Shown: positions 1-6,172 of the stretch, one piece after another | Layout of the letters: each line of letters starts with the position of its first letter | How positions within the stretch are numbered: the first letter of the stretch is position 1 | Assembly (NCBI GenBank): GCA_027298165.1 | Contig: JAPUGN010000074.1 | Coordinates: forward strand, 1-6,349 | Origin: Nitrospinota bacterium | Lineage (GTDB): Bacteria; Nitrospinota; Nitrospinia; Nitrospinales; Nitrospinaceae | Direction: 5' to 3' | DNA: 6,349 nt | Position numbers and translations under genes: made by a program | Notes under the pieces: model-generated | The model's input: the letters and a program-made list of their open reading frames with translations, nothing else | Told to the model about the DNA's origin: nothing | Database searches by the model: none

Positions 1-1563
1 CAGCTCTTCCACCACCTTGGGATTGGTTTCCTTGAATTTGTCGAGCAGAGTCTGCACTTCCTGACGGCCCAGCAACTCGTGCGCGTTGCGTTTGATGGTT
101 TCCTTGATGTGGGTGGTGATCACCGTCGCCGGGTCGACCACGGTGTAACCCGCCATTTGCGCTTCCTGCTTGGCCGAGGCATTGATCCAGATCGAAGGCA
201 GGCCGAAGGTCGGCTCCTGGGCTTTGACTCCGGGAATTTCCTTTTCGGTTTTACCGGGACTCATCGCCAGCAGGCGGCCCATCATCACAGAGCCGCGGGC
301 GATTTCCACGCCTTTGATCAGAATCGCATAGTCACTGGCTTTCAACTGCAGGTTGTCCCGAATATGCAAAGGCGGGACGATAAAACCCAGATCCAGCGCG
401 AACTGCCGGCGAACGGATTTGATGCGCTCCAGCAATTCGCCGTTGCGGTCGGCGTCCACCAGCGGAATCAGCTCGTAGCCCACCTCCAGTTCCATGACGT
501 CCAGCGGTAAAATCGATTCCACTTTTTCGGGAAGCGGGATCTTCTTTTCCTCATCCAATTTCTTCTGTTGTACCCGCTCTTTTTCCTGGCGTCCCTGATA
601 CAACCGGTAGCTGATCCAGCCGGCTAAAGCCGATAACACGAAGAACGGAAAGTGCGGCAGGCCGGGGATGGTTCCGAAAAAGAACAGCGCCGCCGCGGCA
701 ATGGAAAACGCCGCGGGATTGTTGGCCATCTGCCCGATAAATTCATTGGGAAGACTCTTATCGGTCGTCGCCCGGGTTACGATGATACCGGCCGCGGTGG
801 AAACCACCAGCGCCGGCAGTTGCGTGACCAGACCGTCACCGATGGTCAGCAGGGTATACACCTTGGCCGCTTCGGCAACCACCATGTCCTGCTGGAACAC
901 GCCGATGGAGAATCCGCCGATCACGTTGATCAGGGTGATGAGGATGCTGGCAATGGCGTCGCCCCGGACAAACCGGATGGCGCCGTCCATGGATCCGTAA
1001 AAATCCGATTCCCGTTCCAGCATCCGCCGCCGCATCCGCGCGTCCTCTTCGGTGATAATGCCCGCGTTGAGGTCGGCGTCGATACTCATCTGTTTGCCGG
1101 GGATGGCGTCCAACGTAAACCGCGCGGCCACTTCGGACGTGCGGACCGAACCCTTGGTGATGACGATGAAGTTGATCAAGACCAGGATGATGAAAATAAC
1201 CGTACCGACGACGTAGTTGCCGCCCACCACAAACGAACCGAACGATTGGATGACCTGCCCCGCCGCCGCGGGTCCCTCGTTGCCGTGCAACAGAATAATG
1301 CGGGTCGATGCCACGTTCAAAGACAGCCGCACCAGCGTTACAATCAAAAGCATCGACGGAAAAACGGAAAACTCGAGTGGCGCCAGCATGAATATGACTA
1401 CCAGCAGGATAATCAGGGAAAAGGTGATGCTGAAGGATAACAACAGGTCCAGCACAAAGGTGGGAATCGGAACGACCATTACCACCAGAATGGCGATAAT
1501 GCCTACGGCGACTGCCAACTCCGGCGGTCGGGCGGACATATATTTTTCAATACGATTGGCCAT
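1..1563 (-). CDS. flhA: Flagellar export platform protein FlhA, N-terminal 521 residues (3' end outside window)
   Basis: FlhA is the nonameric export engine that couples proton flow to secretion and binds chaperone-substrate complexes. The frame is open from the ATG at 1563 to the left edge; with a typical length near 690, roughly 170 residues are missing. Membrane segments lie at about 16-32, 36-60, 66-83, 112-136, 203-222, 240-263, 286-299 and 302-320. The cytoplasmic loop contains the FHIPEP-family signature SEVAARFTLDAMPGKQMSID (143-162), followed by ADLNAGIITEEDARMRRR and GAIRFVRGDAIA, the loop implicated in proton-coupled export. A charged linker (324-343, EKERVQQKKLDEEKK) joins the membrane part to the cytosolic substrate-docking domain, which begins near 350 and is visible through PSIWINASAKQEAQMAGYTV and PATVITTHIKETIKRNAHEL. 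The start is supported by the strong Shine-Dalgarno and by a typical FlhA N-terminus. It closes the visible export-gate cluster; flhF often comes next in such clusters, but that lies outside. Confidence 0.98.
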   Translation of the reverse strand, partial: MANRIEKYMSARPPELAVAVGIIAILVVMVVPIPTFVLDLLLSFSITFSLIILLVVIFMLAPLEFSVFPSMLLIVTLVRLSLNVASTRIILLHGNEGPAAAGQVIQSFGSFVVGGNYVVGTVIFIILVLINFIVITKGSVRTSEVAARFTLDAIPGKQMSIDADLNAGIITEEDARMRRRMLERESDFYGSMDGAIRFVRGDAIASILITLINVIGGFSIGVFQQDMVVAEAAKVYTLLTIGDGLVTQLPALVVSTAAGIIVTRATTDKSLPNEFIGQMANNPAAFSIAAAALFFFGTIPGLPHFPFFVLSALAGWISYRLYQGRQEKERVQQKKLDEEKKIPLPEKVESILPLDVMELEVGYELIPLVDADRNGELLERIKSVRRQFALDLGFIVPPLHIRDNLQLKASDYAILIKGVEIARGSVMMGRLLAMSPGKTEKEIPGVKAQEPTFGLPSIWINASAKQEAQMAGYTVVDPATVITTHIKETIKRNAHELLGRQEVQTLLDKFKETNPKVVEEL

Positions 1564-1725
1564 CGACCCTCATCCTCACACAAAAAATTGACGCACCCCG
1601 AATACGAGGCCATCTTAGTAAGTTATTACATTTAAATGGTTTCGGCAAATACTGGGCCGGTCGAAGCGGCGGTAAGTGCCAATATTTCAATCCCTATGGA
1701 CCACGATCAGATACAAGTGCAATCT
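1564..1725 (-). other. flhB-flhA intergenic region, no gene
   Basis: This 162-base gap is the only sizeable break between fliO and flhA. It carries no coding sequence on the minus strand. It holds the flhA ribosome binding site, an AT-rich patch with TTTAAAT at 1631-1637, a short GCCG/CGGC inverted repeat with a 7-base loop, and an orphan sigma-54-like -24 box (TTGGCACT, minus strand 1682-1675) whose -12 element is off by one base. No T-rich terminator follows flhB. It could hold a secondary flhA promoter or be a simple spacer. Confidence 0.5.
1567..1577 (-). promoter_or_regulatory. Ribosome binding site of flhA
   Basis: GAGGATGAGGG on the minus strand lies 3 bases before the flhA ATG at 1563. 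The upstream GAGGA half has 9-base spacing and is the likelier Shine-Dalgarno; the nearer GAGGG could compete. The same 11 bases recur at 2820-2830 across the fliR stop. Confidence 0.7.
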
Positions 1726-2802
1726 TTATACCAAGGTCTTGCCCTTCAGCCGGTAAACGTAGGCCAGAATTTCGGCCACCGCCTTGAAAAGATGAGCCGG
1801 AATCATTTGCCCGATTTCCACCGTCTTGTGGAGCAGGCGCGCCAGCGGTTTGTCCTCGACCACCGGGATGTCATGTTCCTTTGCAAGAGCGCGGATTTTC
1901 TCGGCAACGACCCCTTTACCCTTGGCCACCACCACCGGCGCATCGGAATTTTTCTGATCGTACTGGATCGCCACCGCAAGGTGCGTCGGGTTGGTGATCA
2001 CCACGTCGGCTTCCGGCACGGCAGACATCATGCGGCGTTTCATCATTTCCAGTTGCACGTTGCGAACGCGTTGTTTGATCTGCGGGTTGCCTTCCGTATC
2101 CTTTCGCTCATCTTTGACTTCCTGTTTGGTCATGCGCAGGTTCTTGAGGTAAGTGAACCGCTGAAACAGATAATCGAGGAAAGCCAGAAAGATCATGGCC
2201 ACCAGCACCTGGATCATGATCTCCAAACCCACCTGCCCCATGAAAACCAGAATCTGTCCGACACTCATGTTCATCATCGGCGAAATTTCATCGAAGCGGC
2301 CCTTGATGGTGAAATACGCGATCAAGGAAATGAGCGTCACTTTGAACACCGATTTGAACAACTCCATCAACGCGGTGCGGGAAAACATGCGCTTAAACCC
2401 GTTCCACGGATTCATTTTATGAAACCGCGGCAAAAGCGGATGGGTGGAAAACCGGACACCCCCGGTCTGCACCAGGTTGGCGATCACGCCGCCCAGTAGA
2501 ATGGCGAACAGAATGGGACTCAGCACGATTAAGGAATTGTTCATCACCCAGCCCAGCAGTCGTTGCAAGTCCTCCATGTTGGGTTGGATGACATGCGCCT
2601 GGCTGAACAGGTTCTTCCAGGTACCCATCAGGTGCCGGGTGCTGAAGCCCCCGCCAATGGCGAAGGCCAAAATCGCGGCCAAAAGCACGAACGCGGAAGT
2701 CAGCTCCCGGCTGTGGGCGAAGTTGCCGCGCTCTTCTGCATCCTGAATGCGTTTGGGTGTCGCATCTTCTGTTTTCTGATCTACATTGACTTCTTCAGCC
2801 AT
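1726..2802 (-). CDS. flhB: Flagellar export switch protein FlhB (self-cleaving)
   Basis: FlhB controls the change from rod/hook to filament export and surrounds the FliPQR gate. Its 358 residues are normal for the family. The N-terminus carries the signature QKTEDATPKRIQDAEERGNF (9-28). Four membrane segments follow at about 35-52, 90-112, 150-166 and 185-212. The cytoplasmic linker (about 213-260, TKQEVKDERKDTEGNPQIK) leads into the autocleavage motif NPTH at 271-274, within VVITNPTHLAVAIQY. In studied homologues the chain cuts itself between Asn and Pro, here N271/P272. DKPLARLLHKTVEIGQMIP (317-335) is the conserved end of the C-terminal domain. All key residues are present, so it should be active. 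It sits 20 bases after fliR, and 162 bases separate it from flhA. Confidence 0.98.
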   Translation of the reverse strand: MAEEVNVDQKTEDATPKRIQDAEERGNFAHSRELTSAFVLLAAILAFAIGGGFSTRHLMGTWKNLFSQAHVIQPNMEDLQRLLGWVMNNSLIVLSPILFAILLGGVIANLVQTGGVRFSTHPLLPRFHKMNPWNGFKRMFSRTALMELFKSVFKVTLISLIAYFTIKGRFDEISPMMNMSVGQILVFMGQVGLEIMIQVLVAMIFLAFLDYLFQRFTYLKNLRMTKQEVKDERKDTEGNPQIKQRVRNVQLEMMKRRMMSAVPEADVVITNPTHLAVAIQYDQKNSDAPVVVAKGKGVVAEKIRALAKEHDIPVVEDKPLARLLHKTVEIGQMIPAHLFKAVAEILAYVYRLKGKTLV

Positions 2803-2810
2803 AATCGGAT

Positions 2811-2816
2811 TCCTTT
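2811..2816 (-). promoter_or_regulatory. Ribosome binding site of flhB
   Basis: AAAGGA on the minus strand lies 8 bases before the flhB ATG at 2802, within the 20-base gap after fliR. A second purine-rich stretch, GAGGATGAGGG, overlaps the fliR stop but is too distant to serve flhB well. Confidence 0.65.
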
Positions 2817-2822
2817 AACCCC

Positions 2823-3605
2823 TCATCCTCCCATGGTGAGCATCAGTCCCATCAGCCAGTGAGGCAGTTGAGAAATGTGCTGCGTCATCACCATGGCGAA
2901 AAAACTCATGGTCAGCCCGACCATCAAAAGCCCCGCGCCGATCTGCAGGGGAAAACCGACAATGAATACGTTCATCTGTGGAACCGCACGCGCCACCAGC
3001 CCCAACCCGATACTGATAAAAAACAGAATCGCCATGATGGGAGCGGCGATTTTAATCGCCACCACAAAGGTGTTCGCGAACAGCTTCATGATAAGCGCCA
3101 TGGTCCCGGCGGAGAAACCAAAATGATGGGGGTTGATCAAGTGAAAACTTTCCACCAGGGAGTAGATGGTCAGATGATGCGCGTTCAACGCCAGATACAG
3201 CAGGATGGCGAATATGTTCTGGAACTGGGCGGTGATGGACACCTGCGACTGGGTTTGCGGGTCGATCACGTTGACGATGCCGAACCCCATCTGAAAATCC
3301 ACCACCGTGCCGGCGATCTGAACTACGGTGAAAATCAGCCGCGTGGCGAACGCCAGCGCCAGACCGACCGTTGCTTCGGAAAACAGGTACACGGTGAAAT
3401 CGAGCAATCCCCGGGACTCGGGCATCGGCATTTCCCGGACCAGGGAAAAGACGCTCAGGCTGAGGAGGAGGATGAAACCGATCTTGACGCGCGCGGGAAC
3501 CTGCTGGCTTCCCAGGATGGGGACAAACACGATGAACGCCCCCACCCGCACCAGAACAAAAATAAAATGTTCGAAATCACCATACGATAAATTGAAGAGG
3601 TCCAT
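2823..3605 (-). CDS. fliR: Flagellar export gate protein FliR
   Basis: FliR is the single-copy subunit that caps the FliP pentamer in the export gate. Its 260 residues match the family length. The protein is almost entirely hydrophobic, with membrane segments at about 12-30, 40-57, 68-92, 127-150, 176-204 and 212-240. Hallmarks are the GTVVDFQMGFGIVNVIDPQT region (99-118), followed by QSQVS, and RAVPQMNVFIVGFPLQIGAG (206-225). The start is fixed by the TAATG overlap with the fliQ stop; the only Shine-Dalgarno-like sequence is a weak GGG a few bases upstream, so coupling to fliQ is likely. It ends 20 bases before flhB. No FliR-FlhB fusion, known in some lineages, occurs here: FliR has its own TGA stop and flhB its own ribosome binding site. 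Confidence 0.97.
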   Translation of the reverse strand: MDLFNLSYGDFEHFIFVLVRVGAFIVFVPILGSQQVPARVKIGFILLLSLSVFSLVREMPMPESRGLLDFTVYLFSEATVGLALAFATRLIFTVVQIAGTVVDFQMGFGIVNVIDPQTQSQVSITAQFQNIFAILLYLALNAHHLTIYSLVESFHLINPHHFGFSAGTMALIMKLFANTFVVAIKIAAPIMAILFFISIGLGLVARAVPQMNVFIVGFPLQIGAGLLMVGLTMSFFAMVMTQHISQLPHWLMGLMLTMGG

Positions 3606-3874
3606 TACCCGATGTAACTGGGGAAGTTCATAAGGATCCGCTCAGTAAAACTCATCATGATGTGCATGATCCACGGAAAAAACAGGAACAGCGCCAGAAA
3701 CACCGCCAGTATTTTGGGAATGAAGGTCAGCGTCAACTCCTGAATGGAGGTGACCGCCTGAAAAATTGAGATCACCAGCCCGGTGACCAACCCGAAGCCC
3801 AGCATGGGCGCGGAAACCAGGAGCGTGGTTTTAATCGCGTCCATGGCAAAATCTACGATAAATTGCTCGGTCAT
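3605..3874 (-). CDS. fliQ: Flagellar export gate protein FliQ
   Basis: FliQ is the small subunit of the FliPQR gate. From the ATG at 3874 it is 89 residues, a standard length for the family; the GTG at 3877 would add one residue but has poor Shine-Dalgarno spacing. Two hydrophobic hairpin helices are seen, at about 12-38 and 53-77. They flank the conserved stretch ISIFQAVTSIQELTLTFIPK, which is diagnostic. In the family, FliQ wraps around the FliP/FliR core and helps gate the channel. It begins 9 bases after fliP, and its TAA stop shares one base with the fliR ATG (TAATG), so fliR is probably translated by re-initiation. No anomalies are seen. Confidence 0.97.
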   Translation of the reverse strand: MTEQFIVDFAMDAIKTTLLVSAPMLGFGLVTGLVISIFQAVTSIQELTLTFIPKILAVFLALFLFFPWIMHIMMSFTERILMNFPSYIG

Positions 3875-3881
3875 CACTTCA

Positions 3882-3885
3882 TCCT
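3882..3885 (-). promoter_or_regulatory. Shine-Dalgarno that decides the fliQ start
   Basis: AGGA on the minus strand overlaps the fliP TAG stop. It sits 7 bases before the ATG at 3874 but only 4 before an adjacent in-frame GTG at 3877. The spacing favours the ATG. Confidence 0.6.
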
Positions 3886-4645
3886 ACGCAAAACTTTTGA
3901 CGAGGGAGCCGACGGTTAAATACCAACCATCGACCATCACAAACAACATCAGTTTGAACGGCAGAGAAATCAGCACGGGTGGAAGCATCATCATCCCCAT
4001 GGAAAGCAGAATGCTGGCCACCACCATGTCGAGAATTAAAAACGGGATGTAAATCAGAAATCCGATCTGAAACGCGGTCTTCAATTCGCTGATGACGAAC
4101 GCCGGCACCACCGACTGCATTTGGACGTCATCCAGAGTCTTGGGCCTTTCGCCCTCCGCCATGTTGACAAACAGGGCCAAATCCTTTTCCCGGGTCTGCC
4201 TCAACATAAAAGATTTGAGGGGTATTTGTGCGATTTCCAAAGCCTTCCCCTGGGTGATCTCTTCGTTCAAATACGGTTGCAGGGCCTTGTCGTTGATTTC
4301 GGTGATCACCGGGCTCATGACGTAGAACGTCAGAAACAGAGCGAGACCGATCAACACCTGGGTCGGGGGCGTCTGTTGCGTGCCCATGGCCTGCCTGAGA
4401 AATGACAGCACAATCACGAACCGGGAAAATGATGTCATCAGAATCAGAATCGACGGGGCCAGGGTCAATATGGTCAACAGGAGCATGATCTGGAGCGCAG
4501 TCGACAGAGTATCCGGTCCGTCGACATCCTCCACCCCCAACTGAATGGTTGGAATGGGAATAGCGGACGCGTCCTGGGGAGCCAGGAACGCCGCCGCCGA
4601 CCATAGGACGGATACCGAAACCCATATGAGCACCCACTTTCTCAT
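3884..4645 (-). CDS. fliP: Flagellar export gate protein FliP
   Basis: FliP has 253 residues, close to the usual length. It is the main subunit of the FliP5-FliQ4-FliR1 export-gate complex in the basal-body inner membrane. Residues 1-28 form a cleavable signal peptide ending ASA before IPIPTI, as in other FliP proteins. Membrane segments lie at about 48-70, 95-113, 187-212 and 222-246. Family hallmarks are SFSRFVIVLSFLRQAMGTQQ (72-91), the FliP signature from PAFVISELKTAFQIGFLIYI (181-200) through DMVVASILLSMGMM, and LPFKLMLFVMVDGW near the C-terminus. The Met-rich patch at about 216-220 is in the region reported to form a methionine gasket closing the gate. The ATG overlaps the fliO stop (ATGA). 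The nearest good Shine-Dalgarno, GGGGGAGG, lies about 13 bases upstream, so translation is probably coupled to fliO. Nothing is unusual in the protein. Confidence 0.98.
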   Translation of the reverse strand: MRKWVLIWVSVSVLWSAAAFLAPQDASAIPIPTIQLGVEDVDGPDTLSTALQIMLLLTILTLAPSILILMTSFSRFVIVLSFLRQAMGTQQTPPTQVLIGLALFLTFYVMSPVITEINDKALQPYLNEEITQGKALEIAQIPLKSFMLRQTREKDLALFVNMAEGERPKTLDDVQMQSVVPAFVISELKTAFQIGFLIYIPFLILDMVVASILLSMGMMMLPPVLISLPFKLMLFVMVDGWYLTVGSLVKSFA

Positions 4646-5949
4646 TTAAAAATCGGAACCTCCCCCAACGTTTTCTTGACCCGCGAAGCCACCTCCCTGA
4701 TGGAATCCTTTTCCGTCCCGGAGGAATCGATGAACTGTTTCACATACTCGCCGAAGGGATTGGTCGATGAGGTCGATCCGGCATTAACCAGGCGCTTGTT
4801 ATAAACGTCGACTCCCGGCTTTTGAGTTTCCGGCACTTGCTTTTCTTTTGGAGTTTGGGTAGCGGCGGGCTTGTTTCCACTTCCCTTTTTATGCAAACTG
4901 CTTTTGATTTGCTCGATCTTTTCCGGGTCCTGAACATTGCCCAGAAGTGATATGCGGTCGTGGGCGATGCCCAGGACCAGAATATCGCCGGCCACCTCCA
5001 CCAGCGCGATACTTTTGCGCGGCGCCAGAAACCCAGTCGACAACACTTTGATGGGTTTGCCCTCGCCGCCGAACACGCTGTTCTTGAGGCCGAATTTCTT
5101 GAAAAAATAAAACACCACAAACATCAGTCCGAGAACCAGGATCAGGGTATAAGTCATCTTGAGACTGGCCGAAAGCAAATCGGGATTGCCGATGGATAGA
5201 TTGTCCTCAAAATCCAGAATTCCGGCCTTGCGGGTTTTAAGCGGCAACGGATCGTAGGCAGAGGCTGCTTTTGGACGTTCTTTCTTCAACGCCTCCCCGA
5301 GGGTTTTGAACAAGGGCGGAGACTCTTTTTTGATTTCCTTCGCGGCAGGCGTCGTATTCAACCCACCCGTCGTTTGGGTCACCGGTGGCGGTAACTTGGA
5401 TACCTCAGGGGTGATGCCCTGCCCCGAAGAAGTTTTGGTTTTAATGGGATGGGCCTTCTCAATCAGGGAGGCCCGGGCCAGCAAACTGCCCAGCAAATCC
5501 TCCTTCTCCAGTGGCATGCGATTAGGAACCGAAGCCTCCTGGGCGATTCGAATCCTCAGTATGTTGCCCACCTGCTCTACCACCATACGATCTTTGAGGT
5601 CGGGTGTTCCGGGAGCCAGCATCAGGCGCAGTCGCAGCCTCTGGGGATCAAACTGCGATACATACACCTGGGGGACCGCGGCATCGCCGGTATCGAAGTA
5701 TTGCTTGGCCGGATCGATATAGGCGGATGGAAAATCCATTTGAATGGATTTTTTGAAAAAATCCGGCCCCTGAAAATGAACGGGCGGTTTTCTGAATTTC
5801 AGTTGAATCAGCAATTCCCCGTGCGTGCGGTCCACGGAAACGTCCTGCAAAAAGTTGTAACTTGAAAGCCTCTCCGCACCCACCGCCAGACCGGTCCAAA
5901 ACACCACACAACCCAGGCCTATTGCGGCGACTCCTGCAATTCTTGTCAT
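4642..5949 (-). CDS. fliO: Long FliO-type flagellar biosynthesis protein with a periplasmic AMIN-like N-terminal domain
   Basis: This 435-residue protein lies directly before fliP, the usual place for fliO. In the family, FliO is an inner-membrane protein that helps FliP assemble into the export gate. Residues 1-25 look like a signal peptide (hydrophobic core, cleavage probably near VGA/ER). Residues about 29-137 are rich in alternating beta-strand patterns (GELLIQLKF, SIQMDFPSAY, RLRLRLML, GNILRIRI) and resemble the AMIN fold of periplasmic envelope proteins. A Pro/Lys/Thr-rich linker spans about 140-260. One membrane segment lies at about 265-283 (LILVLGLMFVVFYFF) and ends in lysines. The FliO domain is at about 297-352 (IKVLSTGFLAPRKSIALVEV, then DILVLGI and ISLLG). 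A second low-complexity linker leads to a C-terminal block at 397-435 that may be helical. The expected topology is N-terminus in the periplasm and FliO domain in the cytoplasm. E. coli FliO is only about 120 residues, so this is much longer. The last four bases overlap fliP. The FliO call is secure; the AMIN call comes from pattern only. Confidence 0.88.
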   Translation of the reverse strand: MTRIAGVAAIGLGCVVFWTGLAVGAERLSSYNFLQDVSVDRTHGELLIQLKFRKPPVHFQGPDFFKKSIQMDFPSAYIDPAKQYFDTGDAAVPQVYVSQFDPQRLRLRLMLAPGTPDLKDRMVVEQVGNILRIRIAQEASVPNRMPLEKEDLLGSLLARASLIEKAHPIKTKTSSGQGITPEVSKLPPPVTQTTGGLNTTPAAKEIKKESPPLFKTLGEALKKERPKAASAYDPLPLKTRKAGILDFEDNLSIGNPDLLSASLKMTYTLILVLGLMFVVFYFFKKFGLKNSVFGGEGKPIKVLSTGFLAPRKSIALVEVAGDILVLGIAHDRISLLGNVQDPEKIEQIKSSLHKKGSGNKPAATQTPKEKQVPETQKPGVDVYNKRLVNAGSTSSTNPFGEYVKQFIDSSGTEKDSIREVASRVKKTLGEVPIFK

Positions 5950-5953
5950 AACC

Positions 5954-5962
5954 CACCTCTTT
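5954..5962 (-). promoter_or_regulatory. Ribosome binding site of fliO
   Basis: The minus strand reads AAAGAGGTG, a strong Shine-Dalgarno match, 4 bases before the ATG at 5949 (6 bases if only GAGG is counted). It supports this start codon, which also puts a signal peptide exactly at the N-terminus. Confidence 0.8.
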
Positions 5963-6019
5963 AATCGGGCGAACGGATAGCGTCAAAAAAACCGACACCA
6001 ATGATCTTTAAAGGGAATT

Positions 6020-6035
6020 TGCAAAGGCCGTACCG
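6020..6035 (-). promoter_or_regulatory. Candidate sigma-54 (-24/-12) promoter for fliO and downstream genes
   Basis: On the minus strand, 6035-6020 reads CGGTACGGCCTTTGCA, against the RpoN consensus TGGCACG-N4-TTGCA. The near-invariant GG (6034-6033, the -24 element) and GC (6022-6021, the -12 element) are both present with exactly the required spacing, and the whole TTGCA block matches. In the -24 box, five of seven bases match. A start site near 6009 would give an untranslated leader of about 60 bases ahead of fliO. Many Gram-negative bacteria drive flagellar export or hook genes with sigma-54 and a FleQ/FlrC-type activator, so the context fits. The AGGCC/GGCCT inverted repeat at about 6024-6043 overlaps the site. 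No activator binding site was recognised. The match is seen in the sequence; activity is inferred. Confidence 0.5.
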
Positions 6036-6130
6036 AAATGGCCTGATAGAGGCGCTTTTAAATGGGGGAAGGCGGTTGAACAGTTATGAACAAAGGCGTC
6101 GCTGGGCGCAAAGGGGGTCCGGATAAGAGG

Positions 6131-6171
6131 CCCTCGGGGAAATCGAAGGGTCCCTCCGGGAAACGGGAGGG
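6131..6171 (-). repeat. Two tandem 20-base imperfect repeats, each able to form a hairpin, just after the fliN stop
   Basis: Units at 6131-6150 and 6152-6171 are separated by one base and agree at about 16 of 20 positions. Each is also an inverted repeat. On the plus strand the right unit pairs CCCTCC with GGAGGG around an 8-base loop. The left unit pairs CCCTCG with CGA-GGG (one bulged A) around a 7-base loop. Both loops contain GGGAAA. One stem pair differs by a compensatory swap (G-C versus C-G), as expected if the structure and not the sequence is kept. The right unit ends one base from the fliN stop. Neither orientation has a following T-run, so a standard Rho-independent terminator is not supported. 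Stabilisation of the fliN mRNA 3' end or attenuation before fliO are possible roles but are inferred. Confidence 0.6.
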
Positions 6172-6172
6172 G

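Noticed and set aside
79..1591. Several plus-strand open frames opposite flhA (up to 262 codons)
   Set aside because: They are antisense to a clear FlhA coding frame, are rich in His/Gln/Arg/Asp as expected of reverse-complement translation of a membrane protein gene, and match no recognisable family.
1631..1639. CCATTTAAA (minus strand) shared by the two intergenic regions (also at 6057-6065)
   Set aside because: A nine-base AT-rich match between two spacers can easily arise by chance, and its positions relative to the candidate promoters do not correspond.
1636..3633. Plus-strand open frames opposite flhB and fliR (287 and 243 codons)
   Set aside because: Same antisense composition bias; the opposite strand carries full-length FlhB and FliR with all family motifs.
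4128..4637. Minus-strand 169-codon frame inside fliP
   Set aside because: It is an out-of-frame shadow of fliP with unconvincing composition; FliP itself is intact.
5905..5915. Possible lipoprotein box around the Cys at FliO residue 14
   Set aside because: The -3 position is Gly and cleavage would fall inside the hydrophobic core, so an ordinary signal peptide fits better.
5980..5995. Seven-T run on the minus strand before fliO as a possible terminator
   Set aside because: No GC-rich stem precedes it; only a 3-base GTC/GAC pairing flanks the run, which is too weak.
5648..6001. Minus-strand 117-codon frame overlapping the fliO start
   Set aside because: It is out of frame with fliO, lacks a good Shine-Dalgarno and has no recognisable features; the fliO frame has a strong ribosome binding site and a signal peptide.
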